64,000 bases of DNA. It comes from JALEFZ01 sp038527485. GTDB taxonomy: Bacteria > Bacteroidota > Bacteroidia > J057. Position 1 is the first letter of the stretch; each line of letters begins with the position of its first letter. Below, piece by piece: positions 9,888-19,478 of this stretch. The stretch is from positions 121,574 to 185,573 of the forward strand of contig JBCBFT010000001.1 of the NCBI GenBank assembly GCA_038527485.1. The letters are read 5' to 3'. The position numbers and the translations under genes were made by a program. Under the pieces are notes generated by a model. It was not told the origin of the DNA. It searched no databases and saw only the letters and a program-made list of their open reading frames with translations.

Positions 9888-10820
9888 ATGAAAGAGAGGG
9901 GTAAAGTCATGCCAGTACTTGAAGCCATTTACAACCGCGATCTACGCTATGTAGAACAGTATCTCACCCGAGGAGGAAATCCAAACTTTCGGGATGAGTG
10001 GGGAAGTACTTTGCTTCATGTAGCCATCCGGGTAAGTGACATCAACATCGTCGATATCCTGCTTCGAAAATCCGCCAATGTCCACTTAGAAGATGCCTAC
10101 GGCAACACGCCGCTACACATCGCTTGTATTTATGGTGAGCGTACAGCCGCTCAGTTGCTCATCGCGCATGGTGCCCATGTAGATGGGACTTCGCCTCGCC
10201 GTACATGGACTCCTCTTATGCTCGCCCTCAATGAGGAGAAAATAGAGCTCGCCGAGTGGCTCATGGAGCGTGGAGCAGATCCCAATTTTGTCGAACCCAC
10301 CCAAGGTTGGACGCCTCTACTTGTAGCTTGCGAATTGGGCCTGCGAGATATCTGCCTCAAACTGATCCAACAGGGAGGTAAAGTCGATGCAACACTTACA
10401 GCAGGTGACGAGCGTGGTAGATCCGCGATGCATCTTGTCGCCTACAATGGTCAGGTGGAACTCGCTCGTGCCTTGGTGCGGAAAGGAGCAGATGTCAATG
10501 CCCAACCCATTGGTGGAGGATTGAGCCCCTTACACTGGGCTGTCTACAATGATCATCTCGATCTGATGGAATTTCTCCTGACAGAAGGTGCCAATCCCAA
10601 CGATCCAGCCAAAGGGATCTACCAAGGGCGTACCCCACTCCACTATGTCGTCTCTAGCAGACGTGCGAGGATGCTAGAAAAAATTCTCCAATACGGAGCA
10701 GATCCCCTACAGCAAGATGTCGAAGGACGGAGCCCACTTGATATCGCCTGGTCTTGCTACGAGGATACCGAAAATATGCTGTATCGCCAGATGATCCGTA
10801 CGATGGAATCCTTTATTTGA
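9888..10820 (+). CDS. Ankyrin-repeat protein
   Basis: A 310-residue protein made almost entirely of ankyrin repeats, about eight of them from residue 8 to the end. Repeat signatures include GSTLLHVAIR, GNTPLHIACIYG, WTPLLVACELG, GRSAMHLVAYNG and GRTPLHYVVSS, spaced about 33-36 residues. No signal peptide, membrane helix or catalytic domain is seen, so it is likely a cytoplasmic protein-binding scaffold. An alternative start at the second Met (9909) would drop seven residues and is equally plausible. It stands alone between prfC and a gene-free 530 bp. The partner is unknown. Confidence 0.9.
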   Translation: MKERGKVMPVLEAIYNRDLRYVEQYLTRGGNPNFRDEWGSTLLHVAIRVSDINIVDILLRKSANVHLEDAYGNTPLHIACIYGERTAAQLLIAHGAHVDGTSPRRTWTPLMLALNEEKIELAEWLMERGADPNFVEPTQGWTPLLVACELGLRDICLKLIQQGGKVDATLTAGDERGRSAMHLVAYNGQVELARALVRKGADVNAQPIGGGLSPLHWAVYNDHLDLMEFLLTEGANPNDPAKGIYQGRTPLHYVVSSRRARMLEKILQYGADPLQQDVEGRSPLDIAWSCYEDTENMLYRQMIRTMESFI

Positions 10821-11351
10821 ATAGGTTTAGATAACAGATTACTGACGAGCATTCTTCAGTTTGTAACTGAAGCTCATTTCTATGCCAGTCGCCAACCCAA
10901 TCGAGCAAGCGGGAATGAGGGAATGCCCACGCAATAGATATCCATCCAACTATATAGGCTCCCGACTAACTGCTCCCCATTTTCTTCTTGTGTGCATCGC
11001 CCTCCAAACTCACTTTCCCTCTATCCCTTCCTTAATTATTTTTTCTTTCGAACTATATATGTGAAAAAATTGCTAGATTAAAGGCTAAGCATATGAACAT
11101 ATGTGATTTTTTGATCTAGTGAGTGACAGAACACTGGTTTTCGATGAAAATAAATAGAAGATATTGATAATCTGTCTTTTGGATTTTATCCAAGCCTCTC
11201 CATATTTGTCCTGAAATAAATTTTCTGTTATCAAAACAATAGGAGAAAGGCAACAGAAGTCCAAAAGGCTGTATCATAGAAGGCTGGCATGTAACTACAT
11301 GTGTGAGACTCATCCTGTCACTGACTGCTTTTCGCATACTTACCTACATTT
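10821..11351. other. 531-bp intergenic region
   Basis: No convincing gene. It holds a hairpin (10854-10872) directly after the ankyrin gene and the promoter region of the large protease gene. Short open frames inside it have no coding character. No RNA gene was recognised. Confidence 0.5.
10854..10872. repeat. Palindromic hairpin shared with 40757-40775
   Basis: CTTCAGTT-TGT-AACTGAAG, 8-bp arms and a 3-nt loop, 34 bp after the ankyrin stop codon. The 21-bp core with CT on its 3' side occurs in reverse complement near 40755-40775 with one mismatch. It could be a weak terminator (no good T-run) or a small dispersed repeat. Confidence 0.4.
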
Positions 11352-14300
11352 ATGAGATACCGTGTTTTCTTTTTGATGATTATTTGTATTGGGACGGGTT
11401 GGGTGAAAGGCCAGGATGCACAATCCCCGTCTTTTCATGGAGGGAAAAAGACGCGTACCCTAGACTTGCGCAAGCCTCAAGATGGGACGCTCGTCAAAGA
11501 AGTGGCGTACGACTACAATAAGTTCCCAGGAGAAAGGGTTGCGCCTCCGCCCAGAAGGAAATGTGCTACCGAAAAAGTAGAAAAAACACGCTCTCCTATT
11601 GATCACTCTACCCCTAAGCTCGATTTTGAGGATTGGATCAATACAATTATAGACTCGACGACAGCAGGTAAGCGGGTGACCACTAGAGGACAAAAAATCT
11701 ATACCCTCCCCACAGTCATACATGTGATCTCTAGCAGCCCCAAAGAGGACATCAGCAGAGAACAGGTACTCTCTCAATTGAAAGTACTAAATGCAGACTA
11801 TAGACGGCAAAATGCAGACAAGGACGCCACTGCACGAGATTTTAGAAACTCCGCGGTAGATCCAGGGATTGAGTTTTGTCTAGCGACCGTGGACCCCAAT
11901 GGAAGACCGACAGATGGAATTCATCGCGTGTCGATGGCAGGGGCTCCCTTTTCTGAGCAGTTTATCAACTCCACCATCAAGCCACAGACCATCTGGAATC
12001 CCGACAAGTACCTTAATATTTGGGTCGTAAATATTGTGAATGGGATCTTGGGCTTTGCACAGTTTCCCGAAGCCACAAACCTAGTCGTGGGTGTTCCTGG
12101 CGGACAAGGGGGACGCATCACAGATGGAGTAGTCATCAACTATATCGCTTTTGGTACGACGGGAACGGCACAGTTTCCCTTCAACAAGGGGCGTACCGCT
12201 ACCCACGAAATCGGCCACTGGCTGGGACTACGCCATGTATGGGGAGATGGGGATTGCAACGATGACGACTTCTGTGGAGATACACCCAAGACGAGCCAGC
12301 CACATTTCAACTGTCCTTCTTCGAGTATTAGCTGTTCTCAGGGAGTTGCGATGGTGCAGAACTTCATGGAGTACACAGACGATGCGTGCATGAATCTCTT
12401 CACCTCCGACCAGCGTTTACGCATGCGGACCATTCTCGAAAATAGTCCCCGCCGTAAAAGCCTCCTTCAATCCAATACTGCCTGTAGGCAAGCGATTCAG
12501 GCGCCTGAGCCCAATTTCGTTGCAGATCTGACCGTGGGCTGTGCACCGCTCTCTGTGAACTTCAAAGATCGAAGCAAGAAAAATCCGAAATCTTATAACT
12601 GGACATTTGAAGGAGGAAAACCTGCGACTTCCACCGAGCGCAATCCTGCGGTATCCTACCGATTGCCAGGCAAATATCGTGTGACACTAGAGGTCGCCAA
12701 TGAAGGGGGGAGCAAAAGAGAAGTAAAGTCAGGTTTTATTGAAGTACTCGCTTCGGGTAAAGCGCTACCTCTGGCCATTGATTTTGAAGGCAATGTATTC
12801 CCACCTGATGAGGTCAACATTTTCAACCCTGATCAGGACTTTACTTGGACGTATACAGGACGTGTGAGTGGGAAAGGCAAAGGACGTGGAGCGATGAGCA
12901 TCAACAATTTTGATAACAATCGAGTCAACGGCCTGGATTGGTTTGTGATGCCGACATTGAATTTTCCCTCAGGCGAAAAAATCGAACTCTCATTTGATGT
13001 CGCCTATGCCTCTTACAGCAATCGATACACAGATACACTAGGTGTATTCATTTCTCCTGTATGCGGAGGAAAGTTTGAAAGCATCTACTACAAAGGAGGT
13101 AAGAAGCTAGCGACAGCAACGGAGCATCAAGATCCCTTCACCCCACAAGCAGACGAATGGCGTACAGAGCGAATCGACTTGAGCCAGTACGCAGGAAATG
13201 ATCATGTACAAGTAGCCATCGTGGGTTTTGGGGGACATGGAAATGATATTTTTGTAGACAACATCAGGATCGGGCCTAGTAGAGGACCATTGCCCCAACC
13301 TTCTTTTACCCAATCTCAATCTGTGGTATGCGAAGGGCAAGAGATTTCGTTTAAAAACACCTCAAAACTAGCCAAGCAATACATCTGGACCTTTCCAGGT
13401 GGCAATCCCGCAAGTGATACTGCCGCCAATCCGACCATTCGTTACGAAAAATCTGGTACGTACAATGTCCTTTTGCGCGTCATCAATGAAAACGGAGAGG
13501 AAGAAATCATGAAGGAAGGAGTCGTCGTCGTGCGCGAGACCCCCCGTATTCAATTGACTGCCTCGAAGACGAGCATATGCCTGGGAGAAGAGATCACCTT
13601 GACAGCCGATTCTGAGGTGCCTTTTAGATGGGAGCTAGGGCAGGGGATTGCACCTCCCCAAGGCAATACCTTGGACCTGAAGCCCAAGGAGGACCGTATC
13701 TATCGCATCGCCACTTTGGGATCAGGTAGATGTAAAGCAGAGTCAGAAGTGGCAGTCAGAGTAAATCCAGCTAAGCAGGTACAAGTGACGCCACCCGTAG
13801 CGACGATCTGTAAAGGAGAAAGTGTAGAACTCAAAGCCACAGGTGCTTCTGAATACTTTTGGTCTCCTGCCGATCTTGTGGACAATCCCCAGACAGCCTT
13901 TGTAGAGGTGACGCCAGAAGAGACGACTACCTTTACCGTATTGGGTATTACCTCAGACGGATGCAACATCAAGCAGACAGTAGAGATCAAAGTCGAAGGG
14001 GGGCCTAGTAGCCTCGTAGTGGAGCCTAGCAAAGAAGTCCTCTGTCTGGGAGAGGCGACCACCATCAAAGCCAGTGGCGCTGTTGGGTATACTTGGACTC
14101 CTGCAGTAGGCTTAAATAAAACGGAAGGAGCGGCTGTCATTGCTAAGCCAGAACTCACCACTACCTATACCGTCAAGGGATTGACAGAACATGGATGTGC
14201 TGTGGAGCGAGATGTCGAAATCCAAGTAGATGAAGGACCCGCCTTAGAGGTTTTTGCAGATCAGGACAGTGTCTGTCCAGGAGCAGAAGTCAGATTGAGT

Positions 14301-16874
14301 GCTTCTGGGGCGAGTTCATTCCGATGGATGGGGGATGCCTCTTTGCTCGATCCCGTAGGTTCGATCGTCTATGCCAGGCCTATGCAGTCCTCTGTATATC
14401 GACTGATTGGGGAGTCCCGCATGGGCTGTGTAGATACCGTCTCAGTTATGGTAGGGACATATGGCGGCAATCGTTTGAAATTGACGTCCAATAAACCCGC
14501 TGTTTGTGTGGGAGACCCTGTGACACTCTATGTCGCAGGTGGCCAAAACTACGATTGGTACAAGGATGGGCAGTCTCTAGGACAAGGTCCTTTTGTGACC
14601 GAACTTACAGCTGAGATATACCAGTCGGCGACCTTTGAGGTATTTGCTCAAGACGATCGTGGATGTAATGCCAGTGCATCCCTCACAGTCGAGGTAGCCC
14701 AAAATGGGATCGCGCCTAGAGCGGAGTTTACTGCTGACAGCCGCAATGCCTGCGCAGGACAAGAAATTACCTTCACTAGTCGTAGCCAAGGGGCGAGAGA
14801 GTACTATTGGGAATTCCCAACAGGTACACCTAGAAACTCGGTAGAAGCCAATCCCAAAGTAACCTTTGACACAGAAGGGACCCATGATGTATTCTTGACG
14901 GTGACAGGCTGCAATGGTCAGAGAAGCAGTAGAGAAAGGGACAATTATATCACAGTTTCAGATGCCTTTGCCCTCTCGCTCAATACCCAGTTTGAGACCA
15001 TCTGTGAAGGAAGCTCCGTAAGACTGATCGCGGATGGTGCCCGTAGCTATGAGTGGAGTCCTGCCATGGGGCTCTCCAATATCCAAGGATCTACCGTGAT
15101 CGCAAGTCCCACGCAGTCGGTGACGTATACAGTATCAGGAAAAACACTCGGAGGTTGTACAAGCACAAGGGAAGTACGTGTGGATGTAGTGAAAAATGCA
15201 GGAGAGGTAGCCATCCAAACGATCTCTCCCACGATCTGTAAAGGGGAAACTGTCAGTTTAATTGCAGATGGGACGGGAACATTTGAGTGGTATCCGCAGC
15301 GGGGCCTTGATGATCCCTACAATCAGGATGTATTTGCAACTCCCGAACAAACCACCCTCTATACGGTCCAGATGGTCGATCCCAAAGGATGTATTACACG
15401 CGACACCGTTCGGGTAAATGTCAACCCAGCCTTTTCCTTCTCGGTATCTCCTGCCAATCCTACGATTTGTCCAGGTGAAGAAAGAACGCTCAGTATTTCG
15501 GAGCAAGGTATTTTTGAGTGGTCGCCTGCTTATGGTCTCAACTTGACGACAGGTAGAGAAATCGTTGTATTCCCTGAAGAGACACAGACCTACAGGGTCC
15601 AGGGAACCGATGAAAATGGGTGTACCAGCGTACAGGAAGTATCCGTCACCGTTAAGGGGCTCGCAGCCATCAATGCCCAGGCACTAGATCCTACGATTTG
15701 TATGGGAGATACGACAGAGTTGATCGTGGATGGAGATGAAAACGTGGTTTGGTCCCCTGCCAAAGGGCTAAGTACTACATCGGGCAACCGTATCCTAGCC
15801 TTCCCCACAGAGACGACGACCTACACTGCGACTATTCCAGGGATGACCTGTGACGCCACGCAGCAAGTGACGATAGAAGTCAAAGGTGCAGGAAGCATAG
15901 ACATCACACCTGATAATAAAGAAATATGTAAAGGAGACCAGTTAGAGCTTACCGCTTCGGGTGCCTTGACGTATCAATGGAAGAGTATACCTGGGATTTT
16001 GCGGAAAAATGGAGCCAATGCGTTGGTGAAACCCAATAAAACGACCAGCTTTTCTGTCAGAGGTAAGGATGTCAATGGGTGTGAAGTAGAAGGATCGATC
16101 ACGGTAAAAGTTCGCGAGGGAGACTTCTTGGAAGCCACAGCTTCCGCTTCGAGTTTCTGCGATCAAGATAAGGTCTCTCTCTCTGCTAGAGGAGCAAGCA
16201 CGATCGAGTGGATCAACGCAGAAGGGCTCACGGGAAGTACAAGAGGACCGAAAGTAGAGGTAAATCCGCAGTCCAAAACGATGTATAAGGTCATTGGCAC
16301 AGATGAATATGGCTGTAAAGATACGGCCTTCGTAGAGGTAGATGTAGACATTCCCCAAGTCATGTTTACGGTAGACAAAGACAAAGTGGACATTGCCAAA
16401 GGGCCAGCCACTTTCTCCTTCACAGATCAGACAGCAGGTGCTACCTCTTGGTATTGGGATTTTGGCGATGGCAGTTATTCTAAAAGTCAAAACCCCAAGC
16501 ATTTGTACAAAGGAGCGGGCAGCTATACCGTATCTTTGACAGTGGACAATGGGACCTGCAAATCTACTGAGGAGAAGGTAATTGTTGTGCTCAATTCTAC
16601 CGATTTATCCGAGATAGAAGAAGAGGGCAGCATCCAACTAAAAGAACAGAACAAAGACAATGTTTTCCTGTTGTCTATCGATGTACCAAGGGATATGTAT
16701 CTAACATTGAGGTTGCTGGATGCTGGCGGAGCAGAGCGTATTCACGCAGAAGTCAGGGTCAATAAAGATGGGTACACACAAGAGTTAGATCTGAATTTCC
16801 TCGATAAAGGGGTTTATTTTCTCCAAGTACTTGGAGGAGCCGAAACCAAAAATTTCCAGGTGCAGATTAAATAA
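11352..16874 (+). CDS. Very large secreted M43 (pappalysin-like) metalloprotease with PKD and Ig-like repeats
   Basis: An 1840-residue secreted zinc protease. It has a signal peptide (first ~20 residues), a propeptide-like region, then an M43 catalytic domain with HEIGHWLGLRH (His285, Glu286, His289, His295) and, about 50 residues later, the Met-turn region NFMEYTDDACMN. A PKD domain follows (~residue 390-470), a jelly-roll/MAM-like domain (~475-650), a second PKD, then eleven repeats of about 70-75 residues. Each repeat starts with a TICKGE-like motif and ends with a GC motif, a Cys pair per repeat except where noted. Another PKD lies between repeats 5 and 6, and a final PKD (WYWDFGDGSYSKSQNP) comes before the C-terminus. 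The end (KGVYFLQV near the terminus) resembles a T9SS sorting domain, although weakly. It is likely a cell-surface or secreted protease acting on proteins outside the cell. Confidence 0.92.
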   Translation: MRYRVFFLMIICIGTGWVKGQDAQSPSFHGGKKTRTLDLRKPQDGTLVKEVAYDYNKFPGERVAPPPRRKCATEKVEKTRSPIDHSTPKLDFEDWINTIIDSTTAGKRVTTRGQKIYTLPTVIHVISSSPKEDISREQVLSQLKVLNADYRRQNADKDATARDFRNSAVDPGIEFCLATVDPNGRPTDGIHRVSMAGAPFSEQFINSTIKPQTIWNPDKYLNIWVVNIVNGILGFAQFPEATNLVVGVPGGQGGRITDGVVINYIAFGTTGTAQFPFNKGRTATHEIGHWLGLRHVWGDGDCNDDDFCGDTPKTSQPHFNCPSSSISCSQGVAMVQNFMEYTDDACMNLFTSDQRLRMRTILENSPRRKSLLQSNTACRQAIQAPEPNFVADLTVGCAPLSVNFKDRSKKNPKSYNWTFEGGKPATSTERNPAVSYRLPGKYRVTLEVANEGGSKREVKSGFIEVLASGKALPLAIDFEGNVFPPDEVNIFNPDQDFTWTYTGRVSGKGKGRGAMSINNFDNNRVNGLDWFVMPTLNFPSGEKIELSFDVAYASYSNRYTDTLGVFISPVCGGKFESIYYKGGKKLATATEHQDPFTPQADEWRTERIDLSQYAGNDHVQVAIVGFGGHGNDIFVDNIRIGPSRGPLPQPSFTQSQSVVCEGQEISFKNTSKLAKQYIWTFPGGNPASDTAANPTIRYEKSGTYNVLLRVINENGEEEIMKEGVVVVRETPRIQLTASKTSICLGEEITLTADSEVPFRWELGQGIAPPQGNTLDLKPKEDRIYRIATLGSGRCKAESEVAVRVNPAKQVQVTPPVATICKGESVELKATGASEYFWSPADLVDNPQTAFVEVTPEETTTFTVLGITSDGCNIKQTVEIKVEGGPSSLVVEPSKEVLCLGEATTIKASGAVGYTWTPAVGLNKTEGAAVIAKPELTTTYTVKGLTEHGCAVERDVEIQVDEGPALEVFADQDSVCPGAEVRLSASGASSFRWMGDASLLDPVGSIVYARPMQSSVYRLIGESRMGCVDTVSVMVGTYGGNRLKLTSNKPAVCVGDPVTLYVAGGQNYDWYKDGQSLGQGPFVTELTAEIYQSATFEVFAQDDRGCNASASLTVEVAQNGIAPRAEFTADSRNACAGQEITFTSRSQGAREYYWEFPTGTPRNSVEANPKVTFDTEGTHDVFLTVTGCNGQRSSRERDNYITVSDAFALSLNTQFETICEGSSVRLIADGARSYEWSPAMGLSNIQGSTVIASPTQSVTYTVSGKTLGGCTSTREVRVDVVKNAGEVAIQTISPTICKGETVSLIADGTGTFEWYPQRGLDDPYNQDVFATPEQTTLYTVQMVDPKGCITRDTVRVNVNPAFSFSVSPANPTICPGEERTLSISEQGIFEWSPAYGLNLTTGREIVVFPEETQTYRVQGTDENGCTSVQEVSVTVKGLAAINAQALDPTICMGDTTELIVDGDENVVWSPAKGLSTTSGNRILAFPTETTTYTATIPGMTCDATQQVTIEVKGAGSIDITPDNKEICKGDQLELTASGALTYQWKSIPGILRKNGANALVKPNKTTSFSVRGKDVNGCEVEGSITVKVREGDFLEATASASSFCDQDKVSLSARGASTIEWINAEGLTGSTRGPKVEVNPQSKTMYKVIGTDEYGCKDTAFVEVDVDIPQVMFTVDKDKVDIAKGPATFSFTDQTAGATSWYWDFGDGSYSKSQNPKHLYKGAGSYTVSLTVDNGTCKSTEEKVIVVLNSTDLSEIEEEGSIQLKEQNKDNVFLLSIDVPRDMYLTLRLLDAGGAERIHAEVRVNKDGYTQELDLNFLDKGVYFLQVLGGAETKNFQVQIK

Positions 16875-16997
16875 GTTCAGTAATTGTAGAGATATCGATT
16901 CATCGCGTCCCTATAAAGAAAATGAATCATGCCTAAATTGATTCGTGAGTATTTTTTAGAGATTTACTAGCCTGTAATAAGTGAGATATTGACCAAC

Positions 16998-18125
16998 ATG
17001 AAGAAACTTCAACTGCTGGGAGGGCTTACTCTCCTTCTTTTGCTGGGAGGATGCATCAGTGTCAACAGACCCTGGAAAACGGTAGAGAAGCTACCACTTG
17101 AGAGTATCCAACTACCCGAAGGATTTCGAATCGAGTTATTTGCTGAAGGGGTCGTCAATGCCCGATCTATGGCGTGGGGGGAGAATGGAACCTTATTCGT
17201 GGGGACGAGGTCTGAAGGCAAGGTCTATGCATTGGAAGATCAAAACGAAGATGGAAAGCCAGACAAGATGCACGTGTTAGCCTCAGATCTTGTGATGCCC
17301 AATGGTGTAGCCTTTTACAAAGGAGACCTTTACATCGCAGGGGTAGACCGTGTATGGCGGATGAAAAATATAGAAGGAAAGCTGGATGACCCTCCCGCAT
17401 TGGAAGTGGTGACAGACGCTTTTCCCAACAAAAAATGGCATGGCTGGAAGTATATACGATTTGGTCCCGACCAAAAGCTATACGTTCCTGTAGGGGCCCC
17501 TTGCAATGTCTGTGAGGAAGAGAATCCGCAGTTTGCCTCCATCATGCGCATGAACCCCGACGGCTCAGAATTAGAGGTGTTTGCCTCGGGCATCCGCAAT
17601 TCAGTGGGATTTGACTGGCATCCAGAGACGGGCGAACTGTGGTTTACCAACAACGGGCGTGACATGCTGGGAGATGACGTACCTAGCGACGAGCTGAATC
17701 GCGCTTTCCAAAAAGACCTTCACTTTGGTTTTCCTTACTGTCATCAAGGCGATGTCCTAGATCCCAAGTTCGGTAAGGAGCAAAGCTGTGCGTCTTTTGA
17801 AGCACCCGTCCAAAAACTTGGCGCGCATGTAGCTGCCTTAGGTATGAAGTTTTATGAAGGTGCCATGTTTCCCACCGCCTATCAGTCTTCAGTTCTCATC
17901 GCTGAGCATGGCTCATGGAATAAGAAAGAACCCTCTGGATACAGGATCACGCGGGTCCGGCTTGATGGGAACCAGTCTCAAGGCTACGAAGTCTTTGCTG
18001 AAGGCTGGTTAAAAGACGGCGTAGCATGGGGACGGCCCGTAGATATTCTGGAAATGAGAGATGGTTCCATCCTCGTTTCTGACGATCATGCCGATGTGAT
18101 TTATCGCATTTCATTTAACAAATAG
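16998..18125 (+). CDS. Glucose/sorbosone dehydrogenase-like lipoprotein (PQQ-type beta-propeller)
   Basis: A 375-residue lipoprotein with a six-bladed propeller of the soluble glucose dehydrogenase/L-sorbosone dehydrogenase family. The ATG at 16998 is chosen over a TTG nine bases earlier because it begins the lipoprotein signal (lipobox LLGGC, Cys19). Family motifs visible are GFRIELFAEGVVNARSMAWG, an aspartate-rich Ca-site-like QNEDGKPD, KWHGWKYIRFGPD, GIRNSVGFDWHPETGELWF, and the C-terminal LVSDDHADVIYRI. These suggest oxidation of an aldose-type substrate with PQQ in the periplasm, but many family members are of unknown activity and no PQQ-synthesis gene is seen here. An EEP lipoprotein gene starts 19 bp downstream, so the two are probably co-transcribed. 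Confidence 0.85.
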   Translation: MKKLQLLGGLTLLLLLGGCISVNRPWKTVEKLPLESIQLPEGFRIELFAEGVVNARSMAWGENGTLFVGTRSEGKVYALEDQNEDGKPDKMHVLASDLVMPNGVAFYKGDLYIAGVDRVWRMKNIEGKLDDPPALEVVTDAFPNKKWHGWKYIRFGPDQKLYVPVGAPCNVCEEENPQFASIMRMNPDGSELEVFASGIRNSVGFDWHPETGELWFTNNGRDMLGDDVPSDELNRAFQKDLHFGFPYCHQGDVLDPKFGKEQSCASFEAPVQKLGAHVAALGMKFYEGAMFPTAYQSSVLIAEHGSWNKKEPSGYRITRVRLDGNQSQGYEVFAEGWLKDGVAWGRPVDILEMRDGSILVSDDHADVIYRISFNK

Positions 18126-18144
18126 ATTTTTTTAGATTTGTTAA

Positions 18145-19224
18145 ATGAAGGTACTACCCCTAGCTAAGACATGGCACTGGCTCGCGACCATCTGTGTCCT
18201 ACAACTCGTAGGATGTGGAGGTGGGCAAAATACCCAGCTGCCCCAGGCACAAACACTATCTGCAGGTACAGAGATCGTCGTAGGTTTCTACAATGTTGAG
18301 AATCTCTTCGATACGAAGGACAATACGCGCAAAGCGGATGATGATTTCTTGCCCCAAGGACGATATGAGTGGACGCAAGATAAATACGTAGTGAAACTTG
18401 ACAACTTGGCCAAAGCCATACAGTCGATGAAGGGAGGCCCAGATATACTGGGAATAGCAGAAATTGAAAATCGAAACGTGCTGGAAGACCTTGCCAAGCG
18501 TCAGGATCTCCAAGCCAAAGGCTATCGCATCGTCCATGACGAATCACCCGATGCCCGAGGCATAGATGTAGGCTTGCTGTATCAGCCCGAAAAGTTTCAA
18601 CTCAAGGATTACAAAACCTATGAGGTAACGCTGCCAGGGCTTTCGGACTTCAAAACCCGCGAAATCCTGATGGTGGAGGGACGAATCAACGAGACGCCTG
18701 TTTATGTCATTGTGAACCATTGGCCTTCTCGGAGGGAGGGACAAGAAGCAAGTGAGCCTCGAAGAGTAGCTGCCGCTCAGAAAGTCAATCAAATCATTCA
18801 GGATATTCAGCAGCGAGACGCCAATCCCTGCATACTCATCATGGGCGATTTCAACGATGACCCCCAGGATAAGAGCATCGCAGAAGTAATTGGTGCCAAG
18901 AGGAGCATCGGCTCGGTAAAAAATAATGGATTCTACAATCCCATGTATGACTTGTTGGATCGCGATAGCCGTGGAACCCTTACTTATAGAGGAAAATGGA
19001 ATCTCTTCGATCAGGTATTGGTATCAGAAGACTTGACAAATGGGGAAGCAGGACTCCAATATGTAGAGGGCTCGACGCAGATTCACAACGTGGATCTCTT
19101 GAAAGTAGGGGGAGAGGGGAGATCTAAACAAATGCCCAGAAGAGCCATCTACAGAGGCGAGTTTAAAGAAAATGGTTTTAGTGATCATTTTCCTGTATAT
19201 ATGCGACTAAAAGTCAGGGATTAG
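18145..19224 (+). CDS. Endonuclease/exonuclease/phosphatase-family lipoprotein
   Basis: A 359-residue lipoprotein (lipobox LVGC, Cys24) with a full EEP fold. Key motifs are FYNVENLFD, the metal-binding Glu in GIAEIENR, VNHWPSRREG, GDFNDDPQD, and the terminal NGFSDHFPVYM. These supply the Mg2+-binding Asp/Glu/Asn and the catalytic His pair of the DNase I/phosphatase superfamily, so the enzyme is probably active. The lipid anchor places it in the periplasm or on the outer membrane, which suggests degradation of external nucleic acid or phosphoester substrates. It follows the sorbosone-dehydrogenase-like gene by 19 bp on the same strand. The exact substrate cannot be told from sequence. Confidence 0.88.
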   Translation: MKVLPLAKTWHWLATICVLQLVGCGGGQNTQLPQAQTLSAGTEIVVGFYNVENLFDTKDNTRKADDDFLPQGRYEWTQDKYVVKLDNLAKAIQSMKGGPDILGIAEIENRNVLEDLAKRQDLQAKGYRIVHDESPDARGIDVGLLYQPEKFQLKDYKTYEVTLPGLSDFKTREILMVEGRINETPVYVIVNHWPSRREGQEASEPRRVAAAQKVNQIIQDIQQRDANPCILIMGDFNDDPQDKSIAEVIGAKRSIGSVKNNGFYNPMYDLLDRDSRGTLTYRGKWNLFDQVLVSEDLTNGEAGLQYVEGSTQIHNVDLLKVGGEGRSKQMPRRAIYRGEFKENGFSDHFPVYMRLKVRD

Positions 19225-19478
19225 CCTGATTTTTTAATGATAAAATGTATGTAAAGATGATGGGGACCGATAGAATTTTTTAAAGTAGGCCAAATTTTCC
19301 CCTTCATCATTTATCTTTCACCCTGTGAGATTATTGAATAGAGAATAGGGAATTTTCAGATTGCATATGGCAGGCTTGACTTTCACGTAGGTTGATTAAA
19401 GAAAGAAGGAGTCAGCATCTGGAAATTCAGTAGGAGCAACAGAATTCACATAGTCTCCCAGTTTAAGTTTTGAATTGA

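Noticed and set aside
10882..11064. 60-residue open frame in the gap before the protease
   Set aside because: No homology pattern; the sequence looks non-coding.
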